NCBI GenBank assembly: GCA_964451415.1
Contig: CAYVHU010000009.1
Coordinates: forward strand, 1 to 64,000
DNA: 64,000 bases
Source of the DNA: CAYVHU01 sp964451415
GTDB lineage: Bacteria; Pseudomonadota; Alphaproteobacteria; Rhodospirillales; Magnetovibrionaceae
Direction: 5' to 3'
A model generated the notes under the pieces. That model was not told the DNA's origin. It made no database searches and worked only from the letters and a program-made list of their open reading frames with translations. This document shows positions 1 through 8,345 of the stretch, piece after piece. The position numbers were made by a program, and so were the translations under genes. The first letter of the stretch is position 1. Each line of letters opens with the position of its first letter.

Positions 1-1
1 G

Positions 2-499
2 CTGGCTTCGGAGTTCGGCACGTCTTCTGCACCGGACAAGATCGCCGCCGCCATCAAGGCTGATCCGCAGGCGGCATTAAAGCTGCAAAAAATGGAACTG
101 GACAACAAGGTGGAACTGCAACGGCTGTCTTTGGAAAACGAAACGGCGCGGATCATCGCCGTCAATCGCACCATGCGGGTGGAAGCGGCGGCCAATGACG
201 CCTATGTGCGGCGCTGGCGACCAACAATCGGCTATGTGGTGGCCCTGCAACTGCTGCTGTTGAGTGCTTCGGTGACGGCCATTGCCTTTGGTGCCCTGCA
301 AGCGAAGGACCCGGGGCAGGTCAAATCCCTTTTTGACGGCCTGTCATCGCTGGTTTCAAGCTTAACCGCCATCATGAGCGTCGAACTGGCGGTGCTGGGT
401 GTAAACATCACCAAACGTTCGCAGGACAAGGCGGTGGCGGCAGGCCATACACCGGCGGCGGGGTTGTTGGGGGCGCTGGTGGGGAAGCTGGCAGGGTGA
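2..499 (+). CDS. 3TM holin, phage/gene-transfer-agent type (5' end cut by window)
   Basis: The reading frame is open from base 2, so the true start lies outside the window; the first internal ATG is at 92. The visible product has a charged, coiled-coil-like N-terminal half (Lys, Glu and Leu rich), the motif RRWRPTIGYV, then hydrophobic segments roughly at visible residues 78-100 and 115-132. This layout fits the 'holin of 3TMs, for gene-transfer release' family found in Rhodobacter-type gene transfer agents and prophages, which permeabilises the inner membrane for lysis. The family call is from memory of its RPxIGY signature. The gene ends 138 nt before a tRNA-Ser fragment, consistent with the end of an integrated element lying to the left. 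The cell-wall endolysin partner is not in view. Confidence 0.65.
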   Translation: MASEFGTSSAPDKIAAAIKADPQAALKLQKMELDNKVELQRLSLENETARIIAVNRTMRVEAAANDAYVRRWRPTIGYVVALQLLLLSASVTAIAFGALQAKDPGQVKSLFDGLSSLVSSLTAIMSVELAVLGVNITKRSQDKAVAAGHTPAAGLLGALVGKLAG

Positions 500-636
500 G
501 GGTAATAGAGTAGCCCCCGTCACACCTCTGGTAGGGGAATTATTGTTTTACACTCATGCGCTAACCCATTGAAAACTAATAGGGGGCAATTGGGGCTGTT
601 TTTGTAAAACACTATTGATAACAAAGGAAAAATGAA

Positions 637-678
637 GGTTTTCAAGACCGCCGCCTTCAACCACTCAGCCACTCCTCC
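637..678 (-). pseudogene. tRNA-Ser(UGA) 5' half, truncated
   Basis: On the minus strand, 678 to 637 reads as the acceptor 5' strand GGAGGAG, a serine-type D arm (GGCTGAGTGGTTGAAGG) and the anticodon arm GCGGT-CTTGAAA-ACC with a TGA anticodon. The match stops two or three bases into the 3' side of the anticodon stem. No variable arm, T arm or acceptor 3' strand follows, only AT-rich sequence, so this cannot be a working tRNA. It lies between a phage holin gene and a chromosomal regulator gene. The likely origin is an integration event in a serine tRNA gene, with the intact copy outside the window. Confidence 0.75.
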
Positions 679-834
679 GCGAAGCGCCCTCTTAACGCGT
701 TGAGAACGCTCTGTCCATCTTGTGTGCATGCAAGGAAACAAAAATATAGAACACACGGCCTTTTCAGAAAGGCTTTGCATCCCCATATAAACAAGTTACT
801 AAGGGAACAATTGGATGAACAGAAGGATGCGGAG

Positions 835-1347
835 ATGCCGTCCAAAGTCAACCAATACAGTGGAAAATGCGCCATGGTGGTCGAGGACGTTCCCTCCATG
901 CGCCAGTTGCTGGTTCGGCTGCTGCAGGAAATCGGCTTCTCCTATGTCATCAGTTCTGAAGACGGTGCCGATGCACTGAAACGCATGGAAAGCGCCACAC
1001 AGCCCATAGACATCGTGGTCAGCGACATCGAAATGCCGATCATCAATGGAATCGAATTCATTCAGATGATGCGCAACAACTCAGATTCCATGATTGCAGA
1101 AACGCCCGTCATCGTCGTGACCGGCCACAGCGAAGAACGAAACTTATTCGATGCGGTACGTGCGGGGGTCCACGGTTTTATCGTCAAGCCCGTCTCACGC
1201 AAAACCTTGGAAAGCCGTTTGCGCTACGCTTTGCACAACCCCTCCATCAAGATGGAAGTCCTGACGCGGAAGCCCGAGGCGAACACCAATACACACGTCC
1301 ACAACGCCAACATAACGAACGTCCTGTCGCCGTCCGATAACGTTTAA
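835..1347 (+). CDS. CheY-like single-domain response regulator
   Basis: This 170-residue protein is mostly a receiver domain (about residues 10-135). The acidic pocket E17/D18, the phospho-acceptor D64 in VVSDIEMP, the Thr of VIVVTGHS and the Lys of FIVKPVS are all present, so it should be phosphorylatable. The C-terminal 35 residues are polar and Asn/Thr rich with no output domain. The start at 835 is chosen because AGAAGGA lies 7 nt upstream; a longer frame back to 700 exists but has no ribosome site. No histidine kinase is adjacent. The next gene downstream is a diguanylate cyclase in the same orientation, so a role in the same signalling circuit is possible but unproven. Confidence 0.85.
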   Translation: MPSKVNQYSGKCAMVVEDVPSMRQLLVRLLQEIGFSYVISSEDGADALKRMESATQPIDIVVSDIEMPIINGIEFIQMMRNNSDSMIAETPVIVVTGHSEERNLFDAVRAGVHGFIVKPVSRKTLESRLRYALHNPSIKMEVLTRKPEANTNTHVHNANITNVLSPSDNV

Positions 1348-1369
1348 AGTCATCAAAATGTGACTTTTT
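1346..1369 (+). terminator. Probable intrinsic terminator after the response regulator
   Basis: A 7-bp stem AAAGTCA/TGACTTT with an 8-nt loop begins in the stop codon and is followed by TT. The stem is AT rich, so termination may be weak. Confidence 0.45.
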
Positions 1370-1728
1370 CAGCTAAACGGCTCATTTGAGCATTTTATAC
1401 GCACTCTTGAAGGCGTCCTTATCGGCATTTGATTTAAAATATATAGCAAGCAATTTTTATTCCAAATGCGTGGATATGGCCTCGATTTCAAGGTCCCAAT
1501 CTCCCTTGAAATGGACATCCAATCAATCTTCAATGATTGAAATTGGCGTCGGTGTTTTGGATTTCAAACCCGTATGTACCGTCACGATCAAACCTCTGAT
1601 CCGAGAAATAGGGGATACCCTATTTCTTGAGAAAAAGTCACTTTTGTTAACAAACAAATTATCCTACGATCAAGGGGCGTTCGTTAATTTTCTAGCCGTA
1701 TCCGGCTTTTTCCGGCTAATGTTAAGGG
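1370..1728. other. AT-rich intergenic stretch, no convincing gene
   Basis: About 360 nt, clearly richer in A and T than its surroundings, separates the response regulator from the diguanylate cyclase gene. A plus-strand frame runs from 1386 to 1775, but its composition is irregular, it resembles nothing I know, and it overlaps the next gene's start by 47 nt. The stretch most likely holds the promoter region of the downstream gene; I could not assign -35/-10 boxes with confidence. Confidence 0.5.
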
Positions 1729-3471
1729 ATGAACAACACGATGGATTCCGGCGCAATAAAGCGCTTTCAAAGTGATAGTCCCGAACAAATTCTTGTGGCG
1801 CACTACGATGGGCCGGCCATGCTCGTGGACGTCGACGGCGTCTGCATCTGCAACGACGACGCCATCGTGATCATGCCCAAACTTTATAATGTCGATGCAC
1901 ATGATGCCAGTACACTCGATGTCGGTGAAGAATTGCTGCGCTTGGCCAAAAAAGCACATGACGACGGTCACGTCGCGGTCGCTTCCCTGGTGTTCCCAGG
2001 GACCGTGGGAACCTCGATCTACCACACGACGTTCGTCCCCCGGGTCTTGGGGAAATGGGTTTTGTGTCTGTTGCGCGACCGAACCCTTGAACACAATTTA
2101 CGCGAAGCCTTGATCGAATCCAGACAGAGATTCAAGGACCTGGTGGAGGTGTCCAGCGATTTCTCTTGGGAAGTCGATGCCGCCGGGTATTTCCAATTCG
2201 TTTCGCGCACCGGCGCCTTGGGTTACGCTCCGGAGGCCCTGGTCGGCAAGCGCCCGCAGGAACTGATCATCGACGCGGAAGAATTCGACCCCGTTCCATT
2301 CCTCAGCACCGAAGTCATCGAGAACATCGAGTTATGGATGCGCCGTGGCAATGGCGGCATGTCGTGCGTCCAAGTCTCGGCCGTACCGTTTTTCGAAGAA
2401 GACGGCAAGTACCTCGGAACCCGCGGGGTGTGCCGCGACGTCACCTTGGAACGTGAACGGGCCAACGCCCTGGCGCAGGCCCATCAGCGTGAACAAGTCC
2501 TGAGCTACATTGTCAACGCCATCCGCGATGAAATCAATCCTCAGAACATGTTGGGAGCCGCCGCCGCCGCCACGGCGCGCGCGCTGGGGGCGGAGGGATG
2601 TTCGGTCTTGCGCAAAATCGAGCCGGAAGACAGCACCGACGACAAAGAAGGAACGCCCGCCGGATATATCATGGCCGCACGATACGGAGAACATAAGCCC
2701 CCCTCATATGACGATGGCATATTATCGTTCGAAGCCGGTGAGCGTTTGATCCACGAGCAACAAATTGATGGATGGAATATCCTCGCCGGTCCCTGTGTTC
2801 ACGCCGGTGTGCTGAAGGGAGTGATCTGTTTATGGCGGCGCGAATCGTGGTTGGACGACGCCCGCTTGCTGGTTGGGGACATCGCCAATCAACTGGGCAT
2901 CGCCATTGAACAAATCGTCAACCATGAACATGTCTTGCGCCTGTCGCGCACCGATGCCATGACGGGCTTATTGAACCGTCGCGCTTTTTACGACGAAGAA
3001 CTGCCGCGGCGTTTCCGGCGCCTCGCCCGCGACGGACAAACCGCTGCGCTGTTTTACGTGGACATGGACAATTTCAAACTGGTGAACGACCGGCGGGGTC
3101 ATCAGGCGGGAGACGAAGCGATTTTCGCGTTGCGCGAAATTTTACACAATTTCGTTCGTCCCGGCGACCTGATCGCCCGTTTGGGCGGCGACGAATTCGC
3201 CTTGTGGCTGGACGGTGTAAACGAACAAACGGCGGCAAAGCGCTGCGAAGACCTTTTGCACGCCTCGCAAGCGCTTAAAATCTATTCCGGGGATGATGCC
3301 CTTGTTCTCGGCATTTCCGTGGGCGTCGCCGTTTACCGGCCCAACACCCATGAAAGCCTGGACAGCCTGATCGCGCGCGCCGACGCGGCAATGTATGAAG
3401 TCAAACAAAATCACAAAGGGGATTACTGCATGGCGGCGCCCTACGACCCCGTGGCGACAGGGGCACGCTAA
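1729..3471 (+). CDS. PAS-GAF-GGDEF diguanylate cyclase
   Basis: The product (580 residues) should make cyclic di-GMP from two GTP. After an N-terminal region of about 120 residues comes a PAS domain (about 125-240, with FSWEVDAAGYFQFVSR), then a GAF-like sensor region (about 255-395) and a GGDEF domain (408-570). The active-site GGDEF is intact at 486-490, and an RPGD at 477-480, five residues ahead of it, matches the RxxD product-inhibition site. No EAL domain is present. There is no transmembrane segment, so it is probably cytosolic. The ATG at 1729 abuts its own AAGGG, so the ATG at 1741 is a fair alternative. The DUF2336 gene follows after 2 nt, implying co-transcription. Confidence 0.92.
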   Translation: MNNTMDSGAIKRFQSDSPEQILVAHYDGPAMLVDVDGVCICNDDAIVIMPKLYNVDAHDASTLDVGEELLRLAKKAHDDGHVAVASLVFPGTVGTSIYHTTFVPRVLGKWVLCLLRDRTLEHNLREALIESRQRFKDLVEVSSDFSWEVDAAGYFQFVSRTGALGYAPEALVGKRPQELIIDAEEFDPVPFLSTEVIENIELWMRRGNGGMSCVQVSAVPFFEEDGKYLGTRGVCRDVTLERERANALAQAHQREQVLSYIVNAIRDEINPQNMLGAAAAATARALGAEGCSVLRKIEPEDSTDDKEGTPAGYIMAARYGEHKPPSYDDGILSFEAGERLIHEQQIDGWNILAGPCVHAGVLKGVICLWRRESWLDDARLLVGDIANQLGIAIEQIVNHEHVLRLSRTDAMTGLLNRRAFYDEELPRRFRRLARDGQTAALFYVDMDNFKLVNDRRGHQAGDEAIFALREILHNFVRPGDLIARLGGDEFALWLDGVNEQTAAKRCEDLLHASQALKIYSGDDALVLGISVGVAVYRPNTHESLDSLIARADAAMYEVKQNHKGDYCMAAPYDPVATGAR

Positions 3472-3473
3472 CG

Positions 3474-4733
3474 GTGGCTTGGAAATGGCTGAAAAAGATC
3501 TTTACCCGAAAAAAACCCATTCCTTACCAGGAAGCCAAAACCCTGGCACGTCATAAGGATGCCGGTGTGCGCATAAAACTGGCGCAGCAACATGGGCTGG
3601 CTCCGGAAATCCTTTACTATCTGGCCGAAGACTCTTCGGCGGAGGTGCGTCGGGCCGTCGCCCGCAACGTGGCGGCACCGCATCAGGCGGACCTTCTTCT
3701 CAGCCAGGATGGCGATGACGACGTGCGCACGGACCTGGCGGAAAAAATCACTCGTTTGATGCCGGGCCTAACCGCGGATGAAATAGATACCGTCCGTCAA
3801 GCCACCCATGAGGTTCTGGAACGATTAGCCCACGATCAGGCGATCCGCGTGCGCCGTATTCTTTCCGAAACGTTGAAGGATATCGCCCACGCGCCACTGA
3901 GCGTGATATCGCGCTTGGCGCGCGATGTGGAATTGGTCGTCTGCGCCCCGGTCCTGGAATGCTCTCGCGTCCTTACGGACGAGGACCTGCTGAACATCAT
4001 CAACAGCGCGCCGGTAAAGGGCGCCCTCAGCGCCATCGCAAAACGGCGCGGCATATCCGAAAAACTCGCTGACACCATCGCCAAGACAGATGATACGGAA
4101 GCCATTTGCGAGCTGCTGGCCAACACCTCGGCGCAAATTCGCGAAGATACGATCGACGACCTCATCACCCGGGCGACCGGCGTAAACTCATGGCACGCAC
4201 CCTTGGTCAAACGCCCCAGGCTTTCACGACATGCGGTTTTGCGTTTGGCCGATTTTGTCGGGGAAAACCTTTTACAAACCCTCATCAAACGTCCCGATAT
4301 CACTCCGGATCTGGCCGAAGCGGTACGCGAGGAATTTGCCCGGCGCATGGAAGCGGCGGAGCGCACACGCACACGCGACGAAGGCGGCCCCCCCGGCGAA
4401 CGCGCCTTCATCTTGTTTAAACATGGCGATCTGAATGACGATGCCATCCATCAGGCCGCCTTATCCGGTGACGGGGAGTTCGTCAAAACGGCTTTATCCC
4501 TCAAATCAAAAATCAGTTCGCCGGTCATCGCGCGCATTTTCGACCTGCCCAGCGTGAAAGGGGTCGTTGCCATATGCTGGAAAGCGGGTTTGAACGTACA
4601 GACTGCACTCGCCGTACAAAAGCGGATCGCCCGCATTTCGCCGCGCAACGTTTTAGGCAGCGTCGACGGCAAGTACCCGCTCAGCGAAAACGAAATGCTC
4701 TGGCAGTTGGAATTCTTTCAAGACCCCGACTAG
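3474..4733 (+). CDS. DUF2336 family protein with HEAT-like helical repeats
   Basis: This 419-residue, helix-rich soluble protein starts with GTG only 2 nt after the diguanylate cyclase stop. The N-terminal third carries HEAT-like units (for example YYLAEDSSAEVRRAVARNVA), and the middle region matches what I remember of DUF2336 proteins, common in Rhodospirillales and often next to c-di-GMP or response-regulator genes. The C-terminal part from about residue 300 has a further set of predicted helices ending in NEMLWQLEFFQDPD. No enzyme motif is visible. By context it may be a partner or effector in the upstream c-di-GMP pathway, but that is inference. Its stop shares the CTAG palindrome at 4730-4733 with the convergent gene. 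Confidence 0.8.
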   Translation: MAWKWLKKIFTRKKPIPYQEAKTLARHKDAGVRIKLAQQHGLAPEILYYLAEDSSAEVRRAVARNVAAPHQADLLLSQDGDDDVRTDLAEKITRLMPGLTADEIDTVRQATHEVLERLAHDQAIRVRRILSETLKDIAHAPLSVISRLARDVELVVCAPVLECSRVLTDEDLLNIINSAPVKGALSAIAKRRGISEKLADTIAKTDDTEAICELLANTSAQIREDTIDDLITRATGVNSWHAPLVKRPRLSRHAVLRLADFVGENLLQTLIKRPDITPDLAEAVREEFARRMEAAERTRTRDEGGPPGERAFILFKHGDLNDDAIHQAALSGDGEFVKTALSLKSKISSPVIARIFDLPSVKGVVAICWKAGLNVQTALAVQKRIARISPRNVLGSVDGKYPLSENEMLWQLEFFQDPD

Positions 4734-5233
4734 GCGATAATATCTACGGTGCGGCGCGATCCGGTGTAAAATGTTTCGCCCGGCGAGGAGGTTGCGAAAA
4801 CCCGTCCGTCCTGCGCACCGGCACCGCTATACGCCTGTTGTGCCCGGGTGAATTCCGGCAATTGAGGAGAATGCGCCATCGGCGCGCGCGCGGCTGCGGA
4901 CTGCGGCGTTGACGCAGGTGGGTTATGTGTGTTGTGATCCGCAACCGCAGAAGAGGCCGGGGCATGCGCAAAAGTCCGGGGATCACGAGAAGGGAATGGA
5001 GCGGAAAAGACATCATGGGATTGGGAAGGGCGCGTGCTGCGCGTTTCCTGCGCGCCAAGCACGGCGTTATCCACGACCAGGGGCGAAGGATAAACAGTGG
5101 GCGCGCGCGATACCGGAATATCCGCAAGAGATGTATTTTGCGTCGGCTGAATATGTCCGCGCACCCCGGGGGCGACGGGACGTTGAACGGGCGAAACATA
5201 TGCATTGCGCACATAAACTCGAGGTTCGATCAT
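4730..5233 (-). CDS. Hypothetical Pro/Ala-rich protein
   Basis: A 167-residue frame on the minus strand, rich in Pro, Ala, Ser and Thr, with no predicted membrane segment or known domain; most of it is likely disordered. It starts with ATG at 5233 behind a GGCGGTGG stretch that could serve as a ribosome site. It ends in the CTAG palindrome that also supplies the stop of the convergent DUF2336 gene. The conserved-looking C-terminal end (GETFYTGSRRTVDIIA) suggests a real short gene of the kind found in related genomes. No function can be assigned. Confidence 0.45.
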   Translation of the reverse strand: MIEPRVYVRNAYVSPVQRPVAPGVRGHIQPTQNTSLADIPVSRAPTVYPSPLVVDNAVLGAQETRSTRPSQSHDVFSAPFPSRDPRTFAHAPASSAVADHNTHNPPASTPQSAAARAPMAHSPQLPEFTRAQQAYSGAGAQDGRVFATSSPGETFYTGSRRTVDIIA

Positions 5234-5402
5234 GAACCACCGCCTTGTCGGAAACGCCTTTTCCTCAGCACCGACCGCCTCTTGTCGGCACCAACCGGCG
5301 GGAGCTTCTCCCCCTCAAAATTCTGCCTTCTTGCAGCTTGAGCAACTGACTGTAGTGGATTTACAATGAAATTTCCAGAACTTGAACCGGAAAGGCCGAA
5401 TC

Positions 5403-5843
5403 GTGAGCATTGAAAAGGTGACGGTGTATCGTTACGCAATGATTATAACGACGTTCATTGTGTTACTGACGGTTTTGGGAAGCATGGTGCCCAATGCGGT
5501 ATGGACGAACCGCGAAGACCCGTGCGCCTCATTGCACGAAGCGGCCTTTATGGATGCCCCCAAGGAAGTTCGCAAGCTTCTGAAAAGCGGAACGAATTTG
5601 GAATGCAGGGACGTTCTGGAACAAACGCCCCTGGTCTCGGCGGTCGACGGTGCCTCGCTGGAAGCCTTCGACGTGCTCTTGAAGGCCGGAGCCAATGTGA
5701 ATGTGCGCACGCAATACGGCTTCAGCCTGCTTACGCAAACTCAAAAAAAATACGACTCCTTAGATCCGAAATCAGGCCGTGAAATCCGTCAACTCTACCA
5801 AAACATGATCACGCGCTTGAAAAAAGCGGGCGCCGTGAACTGA
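5403..5843 (+). CDS. Membrane-anchored ankyrin-repeat protein
   Basis: The 146-residue product has one hydrophobic segment at about residues 13-33 (near YAMIITTFIVLLTVLGSMVP), probably an uncleaved membrane anchor, then about 100 residues outside. These carry ankyrin-type units: LHEAAFMDAPKEVRKLLKSG and the TPLVSAVDGASLEAFDVLLK stretch. Ankyrin repeats mediate protein binding, so a periplasmic scaffold or inhibitor role is plausible but not shown. The GTG start at 5403 is preferred because GGAAAGG lies 7 nt before it; the frame extends to a TTG at 5382. The mltB-like gene follows after 16 nt, suggesting co-transcription. Confidence 0.7.
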   Translation: MSIEKVTVYRYAMIITTFIVLLTVLGSMVPNAVWTNREDPCASLHEAAFMDAPKEVRKLLKSGTNLECRDVLEQTPLVSAVDGASLEAFDVLLKAGANVNVRTQYGFSLLTQTQKKYDSLDPKSGREIRQLYQNMITRLKKAGAVN

Positions 5844-5859
5844 AAAAAGGCTGCTCAGC

Positions 5860-7119
5860 ATGCGTATCGGATTATCATTACTGATCGCCACTGTTTTTAT
5901 ACTGGCAAGTCCCGGCTTGCCAGCGCACGCCGCCCAGGGGCAGGCCCGAAATGAGCGCACCCAAAAAGAAAGTGCGCCGCACATCGACAATCAGGCTTTT
6001 CAGCAGTGGTTACGGAAATTTCGGACCCAGGCCGCTGCCAAGGGTATTTCCCAAGGCACCCTTGACGCGGCGCTGACAAACATAACGCCCATTGCCCGTG
6101 TGATCGAACTGGATCGCCGCCAGCCAGAGTTCACTTGGACGTTCCGCGATTACATGAACAAAATGGTGAACGCCCGGCGGGTTGCGATGGCCAAGCGCGT
6201 ACTGGCGAAGAATAGCGTGCTGTTGGGGGAAATCGGGCGGAAATACGCGATCCGGCCCCGCTATCTGGTGGCATTTTGGGGATTGGAGACAGATTTCGGA
6301 CGTCTGGCGAAAGGTTATTTTCCCACCATCGCCGCACTTTCCACCCTGGCGTTTGACGGGCGGCGTAGCGATTTTTTTCGCAAACAACTCCTGGCGGCGT
6401 TGAAAATTATCGACCAGGGACATATCACGGCGGCGCGCATGAAAGGATCCTGGGCCGGCGCCATGGGCCATTTCCAATTCATTCCCACCACCTTCCTCGC
6501 CTATGCCCAGGATTGGAACGGCGACGGCAAAAAGGATATCTGGACCAACACCGCCGATGCCGAGGCTTCGGCCGCAAACTTTCTCACCTCTTCGGGATGG
6601 AAAGACGGCAATATCTGGGGGCGCGAAGTCAAGTTGCCCAAAGGATTCGATTTCAACCTCGTCGGATTGAAGGTCAAAAAAAACCTCTCCGCATGGCAGA
6701 CCTTGGGCGTTCGGCGCATCGACGGCGGTGTGTTGGCGAAGGCCGATATGCGGGCTTCTATCGTCGCGCCCGCTGGCGCGAAGGGGCCGGCGTTTCTGGT
6801 GTACGGAAACTTCCGTACCATTTTGGTATGGAACCGATCCCTTTTTTACGCTCTGGCAATCGGCTCTTTGGCCGACCGCATGGTGGGATTACCTGCATTC
6901 ACAACCCTCGGTCCCGAAGGGGGCAGGGGCCTGAGCCATGCGGAAAGTCAGGAAATGCAACGGCGCTTGAGCCAGCAGGGCTTTGACACGGGCGGCGTGG
7001 ACGGCGTGCTCGGTCCGAAATCGCGCAGTGCCATCCGCGCTTTCCAACGCGCCGCCGGTCTGGTGCCGGACGGCTATCCATCGGCGGCATTGCTGAGGCG
7101 AGTGCGCCAAAGCCAATGA
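5860..7119 (+). CDS. Lytic murein transglycosylase, MltB family, with peptidoglycan-binding domain
   Basis: The 419-residue exported protein has a signal peptide (residues 1-24, cut after AHA), a slt/MltB-type catalytic domain (about 45-330) and a C-terminal PG_binding_1 domain (about 356-417, GGVDGVLGPKSRSAIRAFQ). The likely catalytic acid is E143 in FWGLETDFG, and the family motif GAMGHFQFIPTTF is present. It cleaves the MurNAc-GlcNAc bond of peptidoglycan, leaving 1,6-anhydro ends, in the periplasm. The start has AAAAGG 9 nt upstream. It is the first of three consecutive exported cell-wall genes with rlpA and the carboxypeptidase. No lipobox is seen, so it is probably soluble rather than a lipoprotein. 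Confidence 0.9.
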   Translation: MRIGLSLLIATVFILASPGLPAHAAQGQARNERTQKESAPHIDNQAFQQWLRKFRTQAAAKGISQGTLDAALTNITPIARVIELDRRQPEFTWTFRDYMNKMVNARRVAMAKRVLAKNSVLLGEIGRKYAIRPRYLVAFWGLETDFGRLAKGYFPTIAALSTLAFDGRRSDFFRKQLLAALKIIDQGHITAARMKGSWAGAMGHFQFIPTTFLAYAQDWNGDGKKDIWTNTADAEASAANFLTSSGWKDGNIWGREVKLPKGFDFNLVGLKVKKNLSAWQTLGVRRIDGGVLAKADMRASIVAPAGAKGPAFLVYGNFRTILVWNRSLFYALAIGSLADRMVGLPAFTTLGPEGGRGLSHAESQEMQRRLSQQGFDTGGVDGVLGPKSRSAIRAFQRAAGLVPDGYPSAALLRRVRQSQ

Positions 7120-7205
7120 TGGCATCGAAAAAAACAAGCAAGACCTTTACGTTTACGAAAGAAAAACGTGACAAGGTTGTATCTTAAAGAATCATCGGAT
7201 CAGCG

Positions 7206-8234
7206 ATGCCAACCAATGCCATATTTCCCGCTACTTTTATGTTGCGGACGTTTCGTGCGCTTAGCGTCATTGCCGCTTGCGGTGTGTTTCTTAGCGCGTG
7301 CGCGGAAACACAGTTCGTTATGCACACGGCCAAACGTCTGGGCCAAACCAATGTTTCCCATGGACTGTACAAGGTTGGCAAGCCCTATGAAGTGGCCGGC
7401 GTATGGTACTATCCGAAAGTAGACTGGGACTATGACCGCACCGGTATTGCATCATGGTATGGACCTAATTTTCACAAAAAAAGGACGGCCAACGGCGAGC
7501 TTTTTGATCAGTGGTCCGTCTCCGCGGCACATAAAACCCTGCCTTTGCCTTCGGTGGTGCGGGTGACCAACCTCGACAATGGCCGCTCTTTGGTGGTGCG
7601 GATCAATGACCGCGGACCGTTCAAGCCCGGTCGCATTATCGACATTTCACGCCGTGGCGCCCAACTTCTCGGTTTTGAGAACAAGGGGACGGCGCGGGTC
7701 CGGGTGCAGATCCTGCCCCGGCAAAGTCAGATTGTGGCGGCGCGCGCCAAAACAGGAACACACAAGGCGGGATTGGTGGGCGCGGGAGGAACACAATTGA
7801 CAGCCGCCAATTCGCCAATCAAAGCCGCGCGCGTGGCCAGCAAGCCGGTTATCACGCGGAACCTTCCGCCCCTCGGTGCGCCTGTGCTGCGCGCGCCGCC
7901 ACCAAACGTGAAGCAAACCGTCGCCAAGGCCGCAGCCCCACTCGTCATCCAAGGTGCGGTTTCGCCGACGCGCCTTTATATTCAGGCAGGTGCCTTTTCC
8001 AACATGGTCAATGCTCAGCGGGTAAAATCCCGCCTGGACAACCTCGGGGTCGTGAAAATCACCTCGGTGCCGGTGGACGGAAAGATGCTGTTTCGTGTGC
8101 GCCTGGGTCCCATTGACAACGTGACAGTGGCGGACCGTCTTCTCACGCGAGTTTTTCAAGCCGGGTATCCCGGCGCCAGGACAATCGTCAAAAATTTAAA
8201 GAAGATAACGACGAAACAGGCCTTTATCGACTGA
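7206..8234 (+). CDS. rlpA: RlpA septal-ring lytic transglycosylase lipoprotein with SPOR domain
   Basis: The product is an outer-membrane lipoprotein (lipobox LSAC, Cys32 from the ATG at 7206 or Cys21 from the ATG at 7239). It has the RlpA double-psi beta-barrel (about residues 78-170: GIASWYGPNFHKKRTANGE, then NDRGPF and RIIDISRRGA), a Pro/Ala/Lys-rich linker, and a C-terminal SPOR domain (about 255-330, starting RLYIQAGAFSN). RlpA degrades denuded glycan strands at the division site, and SPOR binds such strands. Either start is possible: GGA lies 6 nt before 7206, while 7239 gives a more usual signal-peptide length. It lies between the MltB-like and DacA-like genes, as commonly seen in alphaproteobacteria. 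Confidence 0.92.
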   Translation: MPTNAIFPATFMLRTFRALSVIAACGVFLSACAETQFVMHTAKRLGQTNVSHGLYKVGKPYEVAGVWYYPKVDWDYDRTGIASWYGPNFHKKRTANGELFDQWSVSAAHKTLPLPSVVRVTNLDNGRSLVVRINDRGPFKPGRIIDISRRGAQLLGFENKGTARVRVQILPRQSQIVAARAKTGTHKAGLVGAGGTQLTAANSPIKAARVASKPVITRNLPPLGAPVLRAPPPNVKQTVAKAAAPLVIQGAVSPTRLYIQAGAFSNMVNAQRVKSRLDNLGVVKITSVPVDGKMLFRVRLGPIDNVTVADRLLTRVFQAGYPGARTIVKNLKKITTKQAFID

Positions 8235-8345
8235 TCCGTCAAACCCTTGCCATTTTTTCGGATCATATGAGGGTAGCCGTGCCGATGTGGGGCGCGTACA
8301 GTACGAACCGATTCCTTTAGCTTGAAATTAAAGATCGTAATCGAA

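Noticed and set aside
520..786. 88-codon minus-strand frame
   Set aside because: Its GGVAEWLKAAVLKT stretch is the conceptual translation of the tRNA-Ser fragment, a well-known artefact.
1386..1775. 129-codon plus-strand frame
   Set aside because: It lies in AT-rich sequence, overlaps the start of the diguanylate cyclase gene by 47 nt, has no ribosome site and resembles nothing known.
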